DNA from: Myxococcota bacterium
GTDB taxonomy: Bacteria > Myxococcota_A > Polyangia > HGW-17
Assembly (NCBI GenBank): GCA_018821745.1
Contig: JAHJLU010000726.1
Coordinates: 1-15,155 of the forward strand
DNA length: 15,155 bases
Direction: 5' to 3'
Part shown: piece after piece, positions 1-6,796 of the stretch
Position numbering within the stretch: the first letter of the stretch is position 1
Layout: every line of letters begins with the position of its first letter
Program-made: the position numbers and the translations under genes
The notes under the pieces: model-generated
What the model saw: only the letters and a program-made list of their open reading frames with translations
Databases searched by the model: none
Told to the model about the DNA's origin: nothing

Positions 1-20
1 CCAACAGAAATTATATAATA

Positions 21-932
21 ATGCTTGTATCAAGAAGAACCAAAGAGATCATCCTGAGCGTCATGCTCCTGGCCCTGCCGGTTATTTTTCTCTTTGCCAA
101 TGTGAAAAACCCCCACGAGCTTAACCGGTTCGATCGGCTCATACTCAAGATTTCAACGCCGGTTCAGGCCACCGCCTACCATATCTACCGGTTTACCAAC
201 CGTTTGTGGGTCAACTACATTTATCTGGTCAATCTTAAAAAAGAGAACAACCGCCTTCGCCTCGAGAACGCAGCCCTGAAAGCGAACTCGGCCATCCTTG
301 AGATCTGGGCTCAGCGAGGCAAGGAAATTGAACGCCTCCTGGGTTTCAAGGAGGCCTCCACCTCCGAGATGGTCGCGGCGAAGGTTATCTCGAAATCCCT
401 TTCACCCTATTATCGTGTGGTCAAGCTCCGCATCGACAAGGGGAGAGGGAAAATCAAGCCCAACGACCCCGTTGTCATCCCGGAAGGGGTGGTGGGAAAA
501 GTCCACCGGGTGTACTGGAATTATGCGGACATTCTGCTGGCGGTCGATCCCCGGGTTAAAATTCCCGTTGTGGTCAAGCGTACCGGGAGCGAGGCCCTCC
601 TCGTGGGACTCGGAGATAAAAAACACTACACCGCCCAGCTCACCTACATGAAGCGCGAAGACGAGGTCCGGGTGGGCGACATCGTCGTCACCAGCGGCCT
701 CGGCGGGCTTCAGGGGACACGCTACCCGCCCGATCTCCCCGTGGGTCGGGTAACCAAGGTGTTTAAAAAGAAATTCGGGAAATTCCAGAACATGATCCTG
801 GAGGCCACGGTCGATTTTTCTAGCCTCGACAAAGTTCTTGTTGTGGTTACACCTCCGCCTCCCAGTGAAACCCATATTCCTTCCCTGGAGGATGAGAAAA
901 AACTCCCCAGGACCGGGCTACGCCCCTACTGA
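21..932 (+). CDS. mreC: Rod shape-determining protein MreC
   Basis: This is a bitopic inner-membrane protein of the elongasome. Its periplasmic part scaffolds PBP2 and RodA and couples them to the MreB cytoskeleton. The 303 residues show the usual MreC layout: a short basic N-terminus (SRRTKE), one membrane segment at about 9-27, a coiled coil at about 66-110 rich in Leu/Glu/Asn/Lys, then a beta-rich MreC core to about 280 with the GVVGKV and VTSGLGG-type turns typical of the family. The C-terminus is a short proline-rich tail (TPPPPSE). The length is normal for the family. It is the first complete gene of mreC-mreD-mrdA-rodA; mreB would be expected just upstream, outside the window. No clear ribosome binding site precedes the ATG at 21. 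The upstream 20 bases are AT-rich, but the N-terminus fits MreC well, so this start is kept. Confidence 0.95.
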   Translation: MLVSRRTKEIILSVMLLALPVIFLFANVKNPHELNRFDRLILKISTPVQATAYHIYRFTNRLWVNYIYLVNLKKENNRLRLENAALKANSAILEIWAQRGKEIERLLGFKEASTSEMVAAKVISKSLSPYYRVVKLRIDKGRGKIKPNDPVVIPEGVVGKVHRVYWNYADILLAVDPRVKIPVVVKRTGSEALLVGLGDKKHYTAQLTYMKREDEVRVGDIVVTSGLGGLQGTRYPPDLPVGRVTKVFKKKFGKFQNMILEATVDFSSLDKVLVVVTPPPPSETHIPSLEDEKKLPRTGLRPY

Positions 933-943
933 TATCCGGTACC

Positions 944-1462
944 ATGCGAGTTACAGTTCTCTTCTTCCTTACCGTCATCACTTTCCTCATTGAGCCACTG
1001 CTCATGGAGATCATTCCCTATCTCGGAACGGCGGCACCGGAGTTCGGCATTATCACTATCATCTATCTGGCTCACAGCGTCAAAGGCAGCCCCGCGCGCG
1101 GCGCCGGTGTCTCACTGCTCCTGGGTTATCTCATGGATCTCTACAGTGGTGCCCCCGTGGGGATGCACGCCTTTGTCTATGTATCCCTCTATTTCGTCCT
1201 GCGACTGCTCTCCACCAAGATATACGGACACACAATCATGGTGCAGGCACTCATGGGGGGAATCTTTTCCGGACTGGTGGGGTTCATCATTATCGCCATT
1301 GATAAATGGCTCAACCCTATCCCTCATTCGTGGGATCTCCTCAGGGTTGTGCCCCGGCAGATGATCGTGACCGCCCTGTTTGCCCCACCGTGGTTCTGGG
1401 TGTTGTGGCGCATCGACCGGGCATTCTTTTATGAGGCATCCCCGGAAGGAGTGTTTCGATGA
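944..1462 (+). CDS. mreD: Rod shape-determining protein MreD
   Basis: MreD is a small polytopic inner-membrane protein of the elongasome that works with MreC. The 172 residues are almost entirely hydrophobic and give about five membrane segments, beginning with RVTVLFFLTVITFLIEPLL. The LGYLMDLYSGAPVGMHAF stretch matches the conserved MreD region in which an Asp lies next to Gly/Pro residues. The length is typical (about 160-180). The gene starts 11 bases after mreC and its last four bases overlap the start of the PBP2 gene (ATGA at 1459-1462), so it is translated as part of the operon. No good Shine-Dalgarno sequence is visible before its own start, which suggests coupling to mreC translation. 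The family call rests on membrane layout, this motif and the neighbours. Confidence 0.93.
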   Translation: MRVTVLFFLTVITFLIEPLLMEIIPYLGTAAPEFGIITIIYLAHSVKGSPARGAGVSLLLGYLMDLYSGAPVGMHAFVYVSLYFVLRLLSTKIYGHTIMVQALMGGIFSGLVGFIIIAIDKWLNPIPHSWDLLRVVPRQMIVTALFAPPWFWVLWRIDRAFFYEASPEGVFR

Positions 1463-3321
1463 GGCGACTCCTGCTCTCCGAGAACAGCGAGTTCGGAAAA
1501 AAATTTCGCTATGCCCAGATTTTCATTATCGCCTGTTTTTTAATCCTGGCGGGCCGGCTGGTTCAACTTCAGGTCGTCTACGGAAGCGAGTACCGCGCCC
1601 TCTCCAACCATAACTTCCTCCAGAAGCGCCGCATAGACGCGCCCCGGGGCCTCATCTATGACAAGCAGGGCACGGTTCTGGCAAAAAACATTGTCGCCTT
1701 CAATGTTTATATCACACCACTCTTCTTCAAGGAGCGCTCCTTTCAGTTCCTCATTCGCCTGCTGGATCTCCCCCAGTCTGACATCGACTTTATCAAACAC
1801 CGAATCATGATGGCCGATGGGCGAAAACGTACCTACTCCCTTCTGGCCATCCGCGATATTCCGAAAGAATGGGCGATGATCCTGGAGAGTAATAAAAACT
1901 ACCTCCGCGGTCTGGATATTGTCCCCCAGGAGAAGCGGTTCTACCCACAGGGCGCCCTCGCCTCCCACCTTATGGGATTTGTCAGTGAGGTGAACCGTGA
2001 AGATCTCGATAACTTTAAAGAGTACAAATACCTTGCCCTCGACTGGCGAGGAAAGACGGGGCTGGAGTGGAAATATGAGAAGCAAATGAGGGGAGAGCGC
2101 GGCTACGTATGGCGTATCCTCGACGCGCGCGGACGCAGGGTACATGATCCCAAGTCCCGTCGGTGGATGCCCAAGCCGTGGCGAAAAGACCCCGTCCCCG
2201 GCCTGAACCTCCACCTCACCATAGATGCCCACATCCAGCGTGCCGTGGAGCAGGCCATGTCCGTGTACAACTCGGGAGCCGCGGTGGTCATGGAGGTAAA
2301 AACGGGGAAAATCCTGGCATATACCTCCAAACCCTCCTTCGACCCCAACGAGCTCAGCGGGAAGCTTAGCACCACCCGGGCCCACGAGATCTACGCCAAC
2401 CCGCTGAAACCCATGTTGGACAAGGTCTCTCAAGGGACCTATTTCCCCGGCTCCACCTACAAAGTTATCCCGGCCATAGCCGCCGTTGAGGAACAACTCA
2501 TCCAACATGAAGAGTACCACCTGTGCAAGGGCTGGTACGAGTACGGGAGAAACTCATCCTTCCGCTGCACCCACTCCCATGGTCTCATGAACATTCACAG
2601 CGCCGTGGTGAGCAGCTGTAACGTCTTCTTCTTCATGCTCTCCGAGCGTGTTGGTATGGATCGCATGGCCCGCTATGCCCGCCTTTTCGGATTCGGAACA
2701 CCCACAGGGTTCAACCTGAACCACGAAAAAGGGGGGTTCATCCCCACCAAGCAGTGGTACGCACAAAAATTCATGGAGGGATTCAGGATCGGACACACCC
2801 TCAACTCCGCCATCGGCCAGGGTAATGTGAAGGCCACGGTTCTTCAGACCGCAATGGTCTATGGTGCCATCGCCAATCGAGGCAAACTCGTCCAGCCACA
2901 GATCATCGAAAAAATGACCGACTACCAGGGAAACCTGGTGCGGGGATTTTCCCCCATTATCAAACGGGAGATGGGTTTCAAACCGGAGACCTACGATTTT
3001 ATTATCAATGCACTGTCGGGCGTAGTGAACGAGCCCACGGGGACCGCTTACAAATCACGTATCAACGGGCTCAGTGTTGCCGGAAAAACAGGGACTGCAC
3101 AGGTTCGTAAGATCAACCGTGATGTCCTCAACAAGGAAGAGGCCAAATGGAGCCACCTTGATCACGCATGGTTCGCCGGTTTCGCCCCCGTACATGATTC
3201 AGAAATAGTTGTGGTCGTGCTCATTGAGCACGTTGGTGTTTTCGCATCGAAGGCGGCAGTCCCCGTTACCATGAATATCATCCGTAAATATTATGAGATC
3301 ATGGGCAACCGGAAGCGGTAG
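1459..3321 (+). CDS. mrdA: Penicillin-binding protein 2 (peptidoglycan D,D-transpeptidase)
   Basis: This class B PBP is the transpeptidase that cross-links new glycan strands made by RodA during side-wall growth. It is anchored in the inner membrane and acts in the periplasm. Residues about 18-34 form the single membrane anchor. The dimerisation or pedestal domain follows, including the RGLIYDKQGTVLAKN motif near 56-70. The transpeptidase domain carries all three active-site motifs: S332-T-Y-K335 with the acylated serine, S386-C-N388, and K543-T-G-T546. The 620 residues are normal for PBP2. An AAGGAG ribosome site at about 1445 lies inside mreD, eight bases before the ATG, and the ATG overlaps the mreD stop. 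rodA follows after 15 bases. All catalytic residues are present, so it should be active and beta-lactam sensitive. Confidence 0.97.
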   Translation: MRRLLLSENSEFGKKFRYAQIFIIACFLILAGRLVQLQVVYGSEYRALSNHNFLQKRRIDAPRGLIYDKQGTVLAKNIVAFNVYITPLFFKERSFQFLIRLLDLPQSDIDFIKHRIMMADGRKRTYSLLAIRDIPKEWAMILESNKNYLRGLDIVPQEKRFYPQGALASHLMGFVSEVNREDLDNFKEYKYLALDWRGKTGLEWKYEKQMRGERGYVWRILDARGRRVHDPKSRRWMPKPWRKDPVPGLNLHLTIDAHIQRAVEQAMSVYNSGAAVVMEVKTGKILAYTSKPSFDPNELSGKLSTTRAHEIYANPLKPMLDKVSQGTYFPGSTYKVIPAIAAVEEQLIQHEEYHLCKGWYEYGRNSSFRCTHSHGLMNIHSAVVSSCNVFFFMLSERVGMDRMARYARLFGFGTPTGFNLNHEKGGFIPTKQWYAQKFMEGFRIGHTLNSAIGQGNVKATVLQTAMVYGAIANRGKLVQPQIIEKMTDYQGNLVRGFSPIIKREMGFKPETYDFIINALSGVVNEPTGTAYKSRINGLSVAGKTGTAQVRKINRDVLNKEEAKWSHLDHAWFAGFAPVHDSEIVVVVLIEHVGVFASKAAVPVTMNIIRKYYEIMGNRKR

Positions 3322-3336
3322 CAAAGGAGAGAGACG

Positions 3337-4443
3337 GTGCTTGAACCCCAGGGAAGATTCCGACTGCGCATCGACTGGACGCTGCTTTTGCTCCTCGTCG
3401 CCATTACAGGCCTGGGTCTCCTGAACCTCTACAGCGCCAGCTACAACGTCAAAAACCCTATGTTTACCCAGCAGATATACTGGATTTTCATCGGGTTTTC
3501 AGTCTTTCTCATCACAGCAACCATCGACTACAGGGTCTACAACAAGGTCGCCTATTTCATTTATGCCCTGGGAATCCTCACGCTGATCCTCGTTTTGGTC
3601 ACCGGACTGATCAAACATGGCTCGAGGCGCTGGCTTATCATCGGAACCATGCGCCTGCAACCTTCCGAATTGTTTAAAATTGCAATCATTTTGGCCCTTG
3701 GACACTTTGTGGATGCCTCCCCTCCCAAAACCGAACAGGGGCGTACTCTTCAGGAACTGATCATCCCCTCGCTCCTGGCCGGATTTCCATTTCTGCTCAT
3801 TATGATCCAGCCGGATCTGGGCACAGGGATGCTCATCCTCCTGATATTTTTCTCCATCATGTTTCTTCTGCGGCTCCGTATCCGCTCCCTGCTCACCCTC
3901 CTGTCGTCCATCATTGTCCTGACGCCACTCATCTGGACCTTTGTCCTTCAGGAATATCAAAAAAACCGCATACTTGTTTTTCTGGATCCTGCCTCGGATC
4001 CTTCGGGGCACGGCTGGCACTACCGGCAGTCAATCTTTGCCATCGGCTCGGGTCAATGGTCGGGGAAAGGGTTCCTCTCGGGAACCCAGAGTAAATTCCA
4101 TTTTCTCCCTGCCCAGTGGTCTGACTTCCCCTTTTCCGTGTGGGCAGAGGAGTGGGGGCTTATCGGGTCCCTGTTGCTCATGGGTCTGTACATCTGGCTT
4201 ATCCTCCTCTCCATCTCTCTGGCCAAATCTGCCCGGGACAGATTCGCGTCGGTTATCTGCCTGGGGGTCGGGGCGATGTTCTTCTGGCATGTCGTCATTA
4301 ATATTGGAATGGTCATGGGGCTGTTGCCCATTGTGGGGGTGACCCTCCCCCTCTTCAGCCACGGGGGTTCCTCCATGCTCACTTTTATGATCGGGGCCGG
4401 GCTGCTGATGTCCGTCTCATCACGACGATACGCCTTCGAGTAG
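3337..4443 (+). CDS. rodA: SEDS peptidoglycan glycosyltransferase RodA
   Basis: RodA polymerises lipid II into glycan strands and works in a complex with PBP2, encoded immediately upstream. The 368 residues contain about ten membrane segments and the conserved SEDS features: LLNLYSAS after the first helix, SRRWLIIG...LQPSELFKIA, IQPDLGTG, GHGWHYRQSIFAIGSG and the loop FLPAQWSDFPFSVWAEEWG at 256-274. Asp263 corresponds to the essential SEDS aspartate (Asp262 in E. coli RodA). The family usually has FLPE where this protein has FLPA (Ala259), a small deviation. The GTG start at 3337 is chosen because AAAGGAG ends seven bases before it and no better start exists. It is the last gene of the operon. 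RodA rather than FtsW is indicated by the mre/mrdA context. Confidence 0.96.
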   Translation: MLEPQGRFRLRIDWTLLLLLVAITGLGLLNLYSASYNVKNPMFTQQIYWIFIGFSVFLITATIDYRVYNKVAYFIYALGILTLILVLVTGLIKHGSRRWLIIGTMRLQPSELFKIAIILALGHFVDASPPKTEQGRTLQELIIPSLLAGFPFLLIMIQPDLGTGMLILLIFFSIMFLLRLRIRSLLTLLSSIIVLTPLIWTFVLQEYQKNRILVFLDPASDPSGHGWHYRQSIFAIGSGQWSGKGFLSGTQSKFHFLPAQWSDFPFSVWAEEWGLIGSLLLMGLYIWLILLSISLAKSARDRFASVICLGVGAMFFWHVVINIGMVMGLLPIVGVTLPLFSHGGSSMLTFMIGAGLLMSVSSRRYAFE

Positions 4444-4449
4444 CCGTCA

Positions 4450-4465
4450 ACTCCCTTTTTGGAGT
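4450..4465 (+). terminator. Weak hairpin after rodA
   Basis: Just after the rodA stop codon, ACTCC and GGAGT form a five-base-pair stem with a six-base loop (CTTTTT). No run of T follows on the + strand, so it is only a marginal candidate for ending the mre operon transcript. The following 75 bases to the convergent gene at 4542 contain nothing else I can name. Confidence 0.25.
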
Positions 4466-4541
4466 GTGATCCGCGGCGCTTCATCCATTTATTTTTTTGC
4501 TGGTCGGGGAGAGATAAAACAAAGAAAAGAAAAAGGGGGAA

Positions 4542-4955
4542 TTACTCGGTATCTTCAGCTTCTTCACCGTCAACAACCTTGCGGACGATGCGGGAGACCG
4601 TGCTGGCGTGCCATCGTTTTTTGCCGCGGGTGTTCTTGAACCCCTGCTCCGTGAGAAACTTGGCGATCTGGTTGTATCCCATTCCCTGCTGGTGCATCTC
4701 CATGATGATGTCACGAATAAAATCGGGAACTTTATAACGCCCCGTGCTTACCCCCATCTGATGGAGGATGGTCCGGATAGTTCCCTGGTACCACTTTCGA
4801 TCACGGGCCGTAGGTGTCCCTTCTTCTGTCAACTTGAGCGCGATATCCAGCAGGGTGAGCCCGGATTTGTACATTTTAACGATCCGCTTGCGCAAATCGA
4901 TCGAAACTTCATAACTTCCGGGGCTCCTGCCTCGTTGTACTGCGTCATTATCCAT
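4542..4955 (-). CDS. Small protein with two tandem recombinase-type helix-turn-helix modules
   Basis: A 137-residue protein of unknown role, probably DNA-binding. It contains two copies of the same roughly 46-residue unit, at about 21-67 and 80-126. Each reads 'helix - SG/QG - x4-5 - IA - x2 - LTE-x-G - basic - W - xxx-T-I/V - xx - I', which is the pattern at the start of the 'recombinase' DNA-binding domain of large serine recombinases (compare the family phrase G-S-xx-IA-xx-LN-x-x-G-I-x-T...W...T-V-xx-IL). There is no resolvase catalytic domain and no active-site serine motif. A short acidic tail ends the protein (DGEEAEDTE). The ATG at 4955 has GGAG seven bases upstream. A perfect TATAAT lies at 4982-4977. 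It follows the UPF0158 gene on the same strand after about 80 bases. Fold inference is good; function is not known. Confidence 0.8.
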   Translation of the reverse strand: MDNDAVQRGRSPGSYEVSIDLRKRIVKMYKSGLTLLDIALKLTEEGTPTARDRKWYQGTIRTILHQMGVSTGRYKVPDFIRDIIMEMHQQGMGYNQIAKFLTEQGFKNTRGKKRWHASTVSRIVRKVVDGEEAEDTE

Positions 4956-4976
4956 GCAAACACTCCAACTGGTAAA

Positions 4977-4982
4977 ATTATA
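4977..4982 (-). promoter_or_regulatory. Candidate -10 box for the tandem-HTH gene
   Basis: A perfect TATAAT reads on the - strand and would start transcription about 15 bases before the ATG at 4955, just leaving room for the GGAG ribosome site. No good -35 hexamer is found 15-18 bases upstream, so it would need an activator or serve as a weak promoter. Confidence 0.4.
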
Positions 4983-5037
4983 TCCCTAAAGGTAACAGAC
5001 TCTCCGGGGAATTCAATACAAACCGTAACTGTTTGTG

Positions 5038-5661
5038 TCAGGACGGGCCGTGGTTCGTCCCCCCCTTGTCTTTGAGGTATTCGAGAAAAGATATCGCCGC
5101 AGGGAGATCAACGGCGGGAATAAGATCGAGCATTTCCTTTGCCTGTCGACGGAGAACCTCAGCAGGACTGAGTTTGGAAGTCACAGTACTCGGTTCCATG
5201 GGTTCGTCGGAGGGGACGGTGACATCATATCCCCAGGGCGGGATGACAGTGTCCTGCAGCCCCAGCACCGTCAGCCAGCGGTTGATGTGATCGTGCAGGT
5301 GGGTGCTGCGGTACGTGTACCAGCGTTCACGCACCCCGGGATAGTGAACCAGCAGATCTTTGAAGCGCCGGAAGGCCCCCTTTCCATCGATGGAAATAAG
5401 GAGTCGCTCACGAAGGGCCGGTTCTTCGATGGTGGAGACAAATTTTTCCATCCAGCGGTATTGGTCTCTGGAGGAAGCAGGTTCCACAGCAATGTAACGA
5501 TCCTTCTGGACCTCTACGGCCAGCCGGTTCTCTTCCTCCTCCTCGGATTCACCATAGAACACCAAAACTGCACCGGTCTGGAGATCGAGGTAGGAGTGAA
5601 CACTGTTTGAATTACGTTCACACGCAAGTTCCAGCTCTTCCCAGTCGCACGTGGTAAGCAT
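5038..5661 (-). CDS. UPF0158 family protein
   Basis: An uncharacterised soluble protein of about 207 residues. It fits the UPF0158 pattern: an N-terminal 'W-E-E-L-E-L-A-C-E' helix, then a 'YLDLQTGAVLVF' strand pair, an acidic stretch (GESEEEEEN), the segment around 'RYIAVEP' and 'YRWMEKFVSTIEEP', and the family's most recognisable part 'GKGAFRRFKDLL...RERWYTYR'. The C-terminal 60 residues, beyond that motif, look variable and proline-containing. Three starts are possible (TTG 5676, ATG 5664, ATG 5661). The ATG at 5661 is preferred because AGGA lies five bases before it; the TTG falls inside a palindrome without a ribosome site. The gene lies between rpoZ and the tandem-HTH gene on the same strand, about 60 bases after rpoZ, so it may be co-transcribed with rpoZ. 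No biochemical role can be given. Confidence 0.85.
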   Translation of the reverse strand: MLTTCDWEELELACERNSNSVHSYLDLQTGAVLVFYGESEEEEENRLAVEVQKDRYIAVEPASSRDQYRWMEKFVSTIEEPALRERLLISIDGKGAFRRFKDLLVHYPGVRERWYTYRSTHLHDHINRWLTVLGLQDTVIPPWGYDVTVPSDEPMEPSTVTSKLSPAEVLRRQAKEMLDLIPAVDLPAAISFLEYLKDKGGTNHGPS

Positions 5662-5679
5662 CATGATCCTGTCCAAACC

Positions 5680-5713
5680 CCGGGGTTGCTTTTCATGAAA
5701 AGATCCCCCCCGG
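5680..5713 (-). repeat. Nested inverted repeats between rpoZ and the UPF0158 gene
   Basis: Two perfect palindromes sit side by side: AACCCCGGGGTT at 5676-5687 and CTTTTCATGAAAAG at 5689-5702. In RNA they can also form one nested structure, with an outer CCGGGG/CCCCGG stem (5680-5685 with 5708-5713) enclosing a CTTTT-CATG-AAAAG hairpin. It begins about ten bases after the rpoZ stop and ends just before the UPF0158 ribosome site. No T-run follows on either strand, so a plain intrinsic terminator is unlikely. It may be an operator, an RNA stability element or an attenuator. Confidence 0.5.
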
Positions 5714-5723
5714 TCAGGTCATC

Positions 5724-5981
5724 TCAGTAGAGATAGGGTGTGGGGGCAGCGTATTTGTTCTCTTCGGTGAAAGTACGTACCACTTCATCCACATCTTCTT
5801 CAAAGCGAACGTGACCCTCGGCTATCTCGCGCAGGGCTGTCACCGCTTCTTTGTTTTTACACTTCACATAGGCTTCGACACCAGGCTTCTGGAGTTCACG
5901 AACCCTTTTGCAAGCAAGAATAATAAGAGCAAAACGGTTGCTCACCTTCTCAAGACAATCTTCAACTGTAACTCGGGCCAT
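5724..5981 (-). CDS. rpoZ: DNA-directed RNA polymerase omega subunit
   Basis: Omega is the small subunit that helps fold and assemble the beta' subunit of RNA polymerase and, in proteobacteria, forms part of a ppGpp site. The 85-residue product begins MARVTVEDCLEKVSNRFALI, the diagnostic omega N-terminus, and continues with the 'NKEAVTALREIAEGHV' helix. It ends in an aromatic/proline tail (APTPYLY). The length is typical (70-90). The reading frame stays open another 45 codons upstream, but the ATG at 5981 is chosen because it has an AGGAG site seven bases upstream and gives the family N-terminus. A good promoter lies just before it. The usual neighbour gmk is absent here; instead the UPF0158 gene follows. 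Confidence 0.95.
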   Translation of the reverse strand: MARVTVEDCLEKVSNRFALIILACKRVRELQKPGVEAYVKCKNKEAVTALREIAEGHVRFEEDVDEVVRTFTEENKYAAPTPYLY

Positions 5982-6008
5982 TATGCACACTCCTCGCAGT
6001 GGAACGTG

Positions 6009-6037
6009 AATATAGGAGAAAACTATTTCATACTCAA
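6009..6037 (-). promoter_or_regulatory. Sigma-70-type promoter of rpoZ
   Basis: On the - strand TTGAGT (6037-6032) and TATATT (6014-6009) are separated by exactly 17 bases. Transcription would begin near 6002, giving a leader of about 21 bases with the AGGAG site before the rpoZ ATG at 5981. Confidence 0.65.
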
Positions 6038-6078
6038 CCCTTATTTTGATAATACCCCCTTCTTTGCGATGAATTTTC

Positions 6079-6087
6079 TGGTATAAC
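6079..6087 (+). promoter_or_regulatory. Extended -10 promoter of the thioredoxin-like lipoprotein gene
   Basis: TG-G-TATAAC is an extended -10 element. A -35 box is poor, as often seen for extended -10 promoters. The start point would be near 6093, about 26 bases before the ATG at 6119. It is back to back with the rpoZ promoter. Confidence 0.5.
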
Positions 6088-6118
6088 GGTGACTGACCCG
6101 GCCATGAAAGGAGCACCC

Positions 6119-6796
6119 ATGAGCCCCAGATACCTTTTGTTAATTGTTCTGCTGACCTTTTCTTCCTGCGACGACAGCTCCACCCCGGGAGAATTTGTGA
6201 ACGAGCCCCTGATCCTTACGGGTAACGACACCTACAACGAGGATCAATGCGGCCCCGATATTTATCCCTGTCCACCCTACGGAACCCGGCAGTACCAGAC
6301 CCTGCGCAACATCCCCTTTCTTCCGGCAAATTCCGCCGCAGAGGCAATGGCTGAGGACAATGGGGTTTCCTGGCTCTCCTACTTCTACCTGCTCCGTGAG
6401 GAGGGGTACCAGTTGCTCCACATCACGCTCACCGCCGAGTGGTGTGATGTGTGCGAGGCCCAGATGAACACCCTTGGCGCCATGGTGAACCAGTATGGCT
6501 TCCTTGCCGATGACCCGCGGGTCGCATTCCTGGGCGTGGTCACGGAGAACGACTCCCTGGAAGATGCGTCCCTGGAGGTAGCCTCCAACTACAGCGCAAG
6601 CCATAACCTCGATGATCTGGTCCCCATCACCAACGACGAGAATCTGGCCTTCAGGCAGCTCATGACCTCGGCCTCCTATCCCTTCAATATTTTTGTTGAT
6701 CTCGAGAACATGGAGATCATCGGGTATGACTCGGGGCTTGAGTCCGAACAGATCTTCAGCCAGAAGCTCGACGAGATGCTCGCATTTGTTCAGTAA
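6119..6796 (+). CDS. Thioredoxin-fold lipoprotein with CxxC motif
   Basis: A probable exported lipoprotein of 225 residues. The N-terminus MSPRYLLLIVLLTFSSC is a short lipoprotein signal with the modified cysteine at 17, although Phe at -3 is not the usual lipobox residue. Residues about 44-70 carry 'QCGPDIYPCPPYGTRQYQTL', a segment that precedes the thioredoxin-like domain in several myxobacterial-type envelope proteins (from memory). The fold follows: strand LLHITLTAEWCDVC with the redox pair C109-D-V-C112, and the cis-proline-like 'SYPFNIFVD' at P188. C44 and C51 could form another disulfide. The ATG at 6119 is chosen because AAAGGAG lies six bases before it; an earlier ATG at 6089 would spoil the signal peptide. 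Likely a periplasmic thiol-disulfide protein; partner unknown. Its stop overlaps the convergent gene by seven bases. Confidence 0.85.
   Translation: MSPRYLLLIVLLTFSSCDDSSTPGEFVNEPLILTGNDTYNEDQCGPDIYPCPPYGTRQYQTLRNIPFLPANSAAEAMAEDNGVSWLSYFYLLREEGYQLLHITLTAEWCDVCEAQMNTLGAMVNQYGFLADDPRVAFLGVVTENDSLEDASLEVASNYSASHNLDDLVPITNDENLAFRQLMTSASYPFNIFVDLENMEIIGYDSGLESEQIFSQKLDEMLAFVQ

Noticed and set aside
14..19. TATAAT just before the mreC start codon
   Set aside because: A promoter here would begin transcription inside the gene, after the chosen ATG. The AT-rich stretch is more likely chance, or part of the mreB-mreC spacer.
6089..6118. Earlier ATG for the thioredoxin-like lipoprotein
   Set aside because: It lies at the -10/start region of the likely promoter, has no ribosome site, and would add ten residues before the lipoprotein signal.
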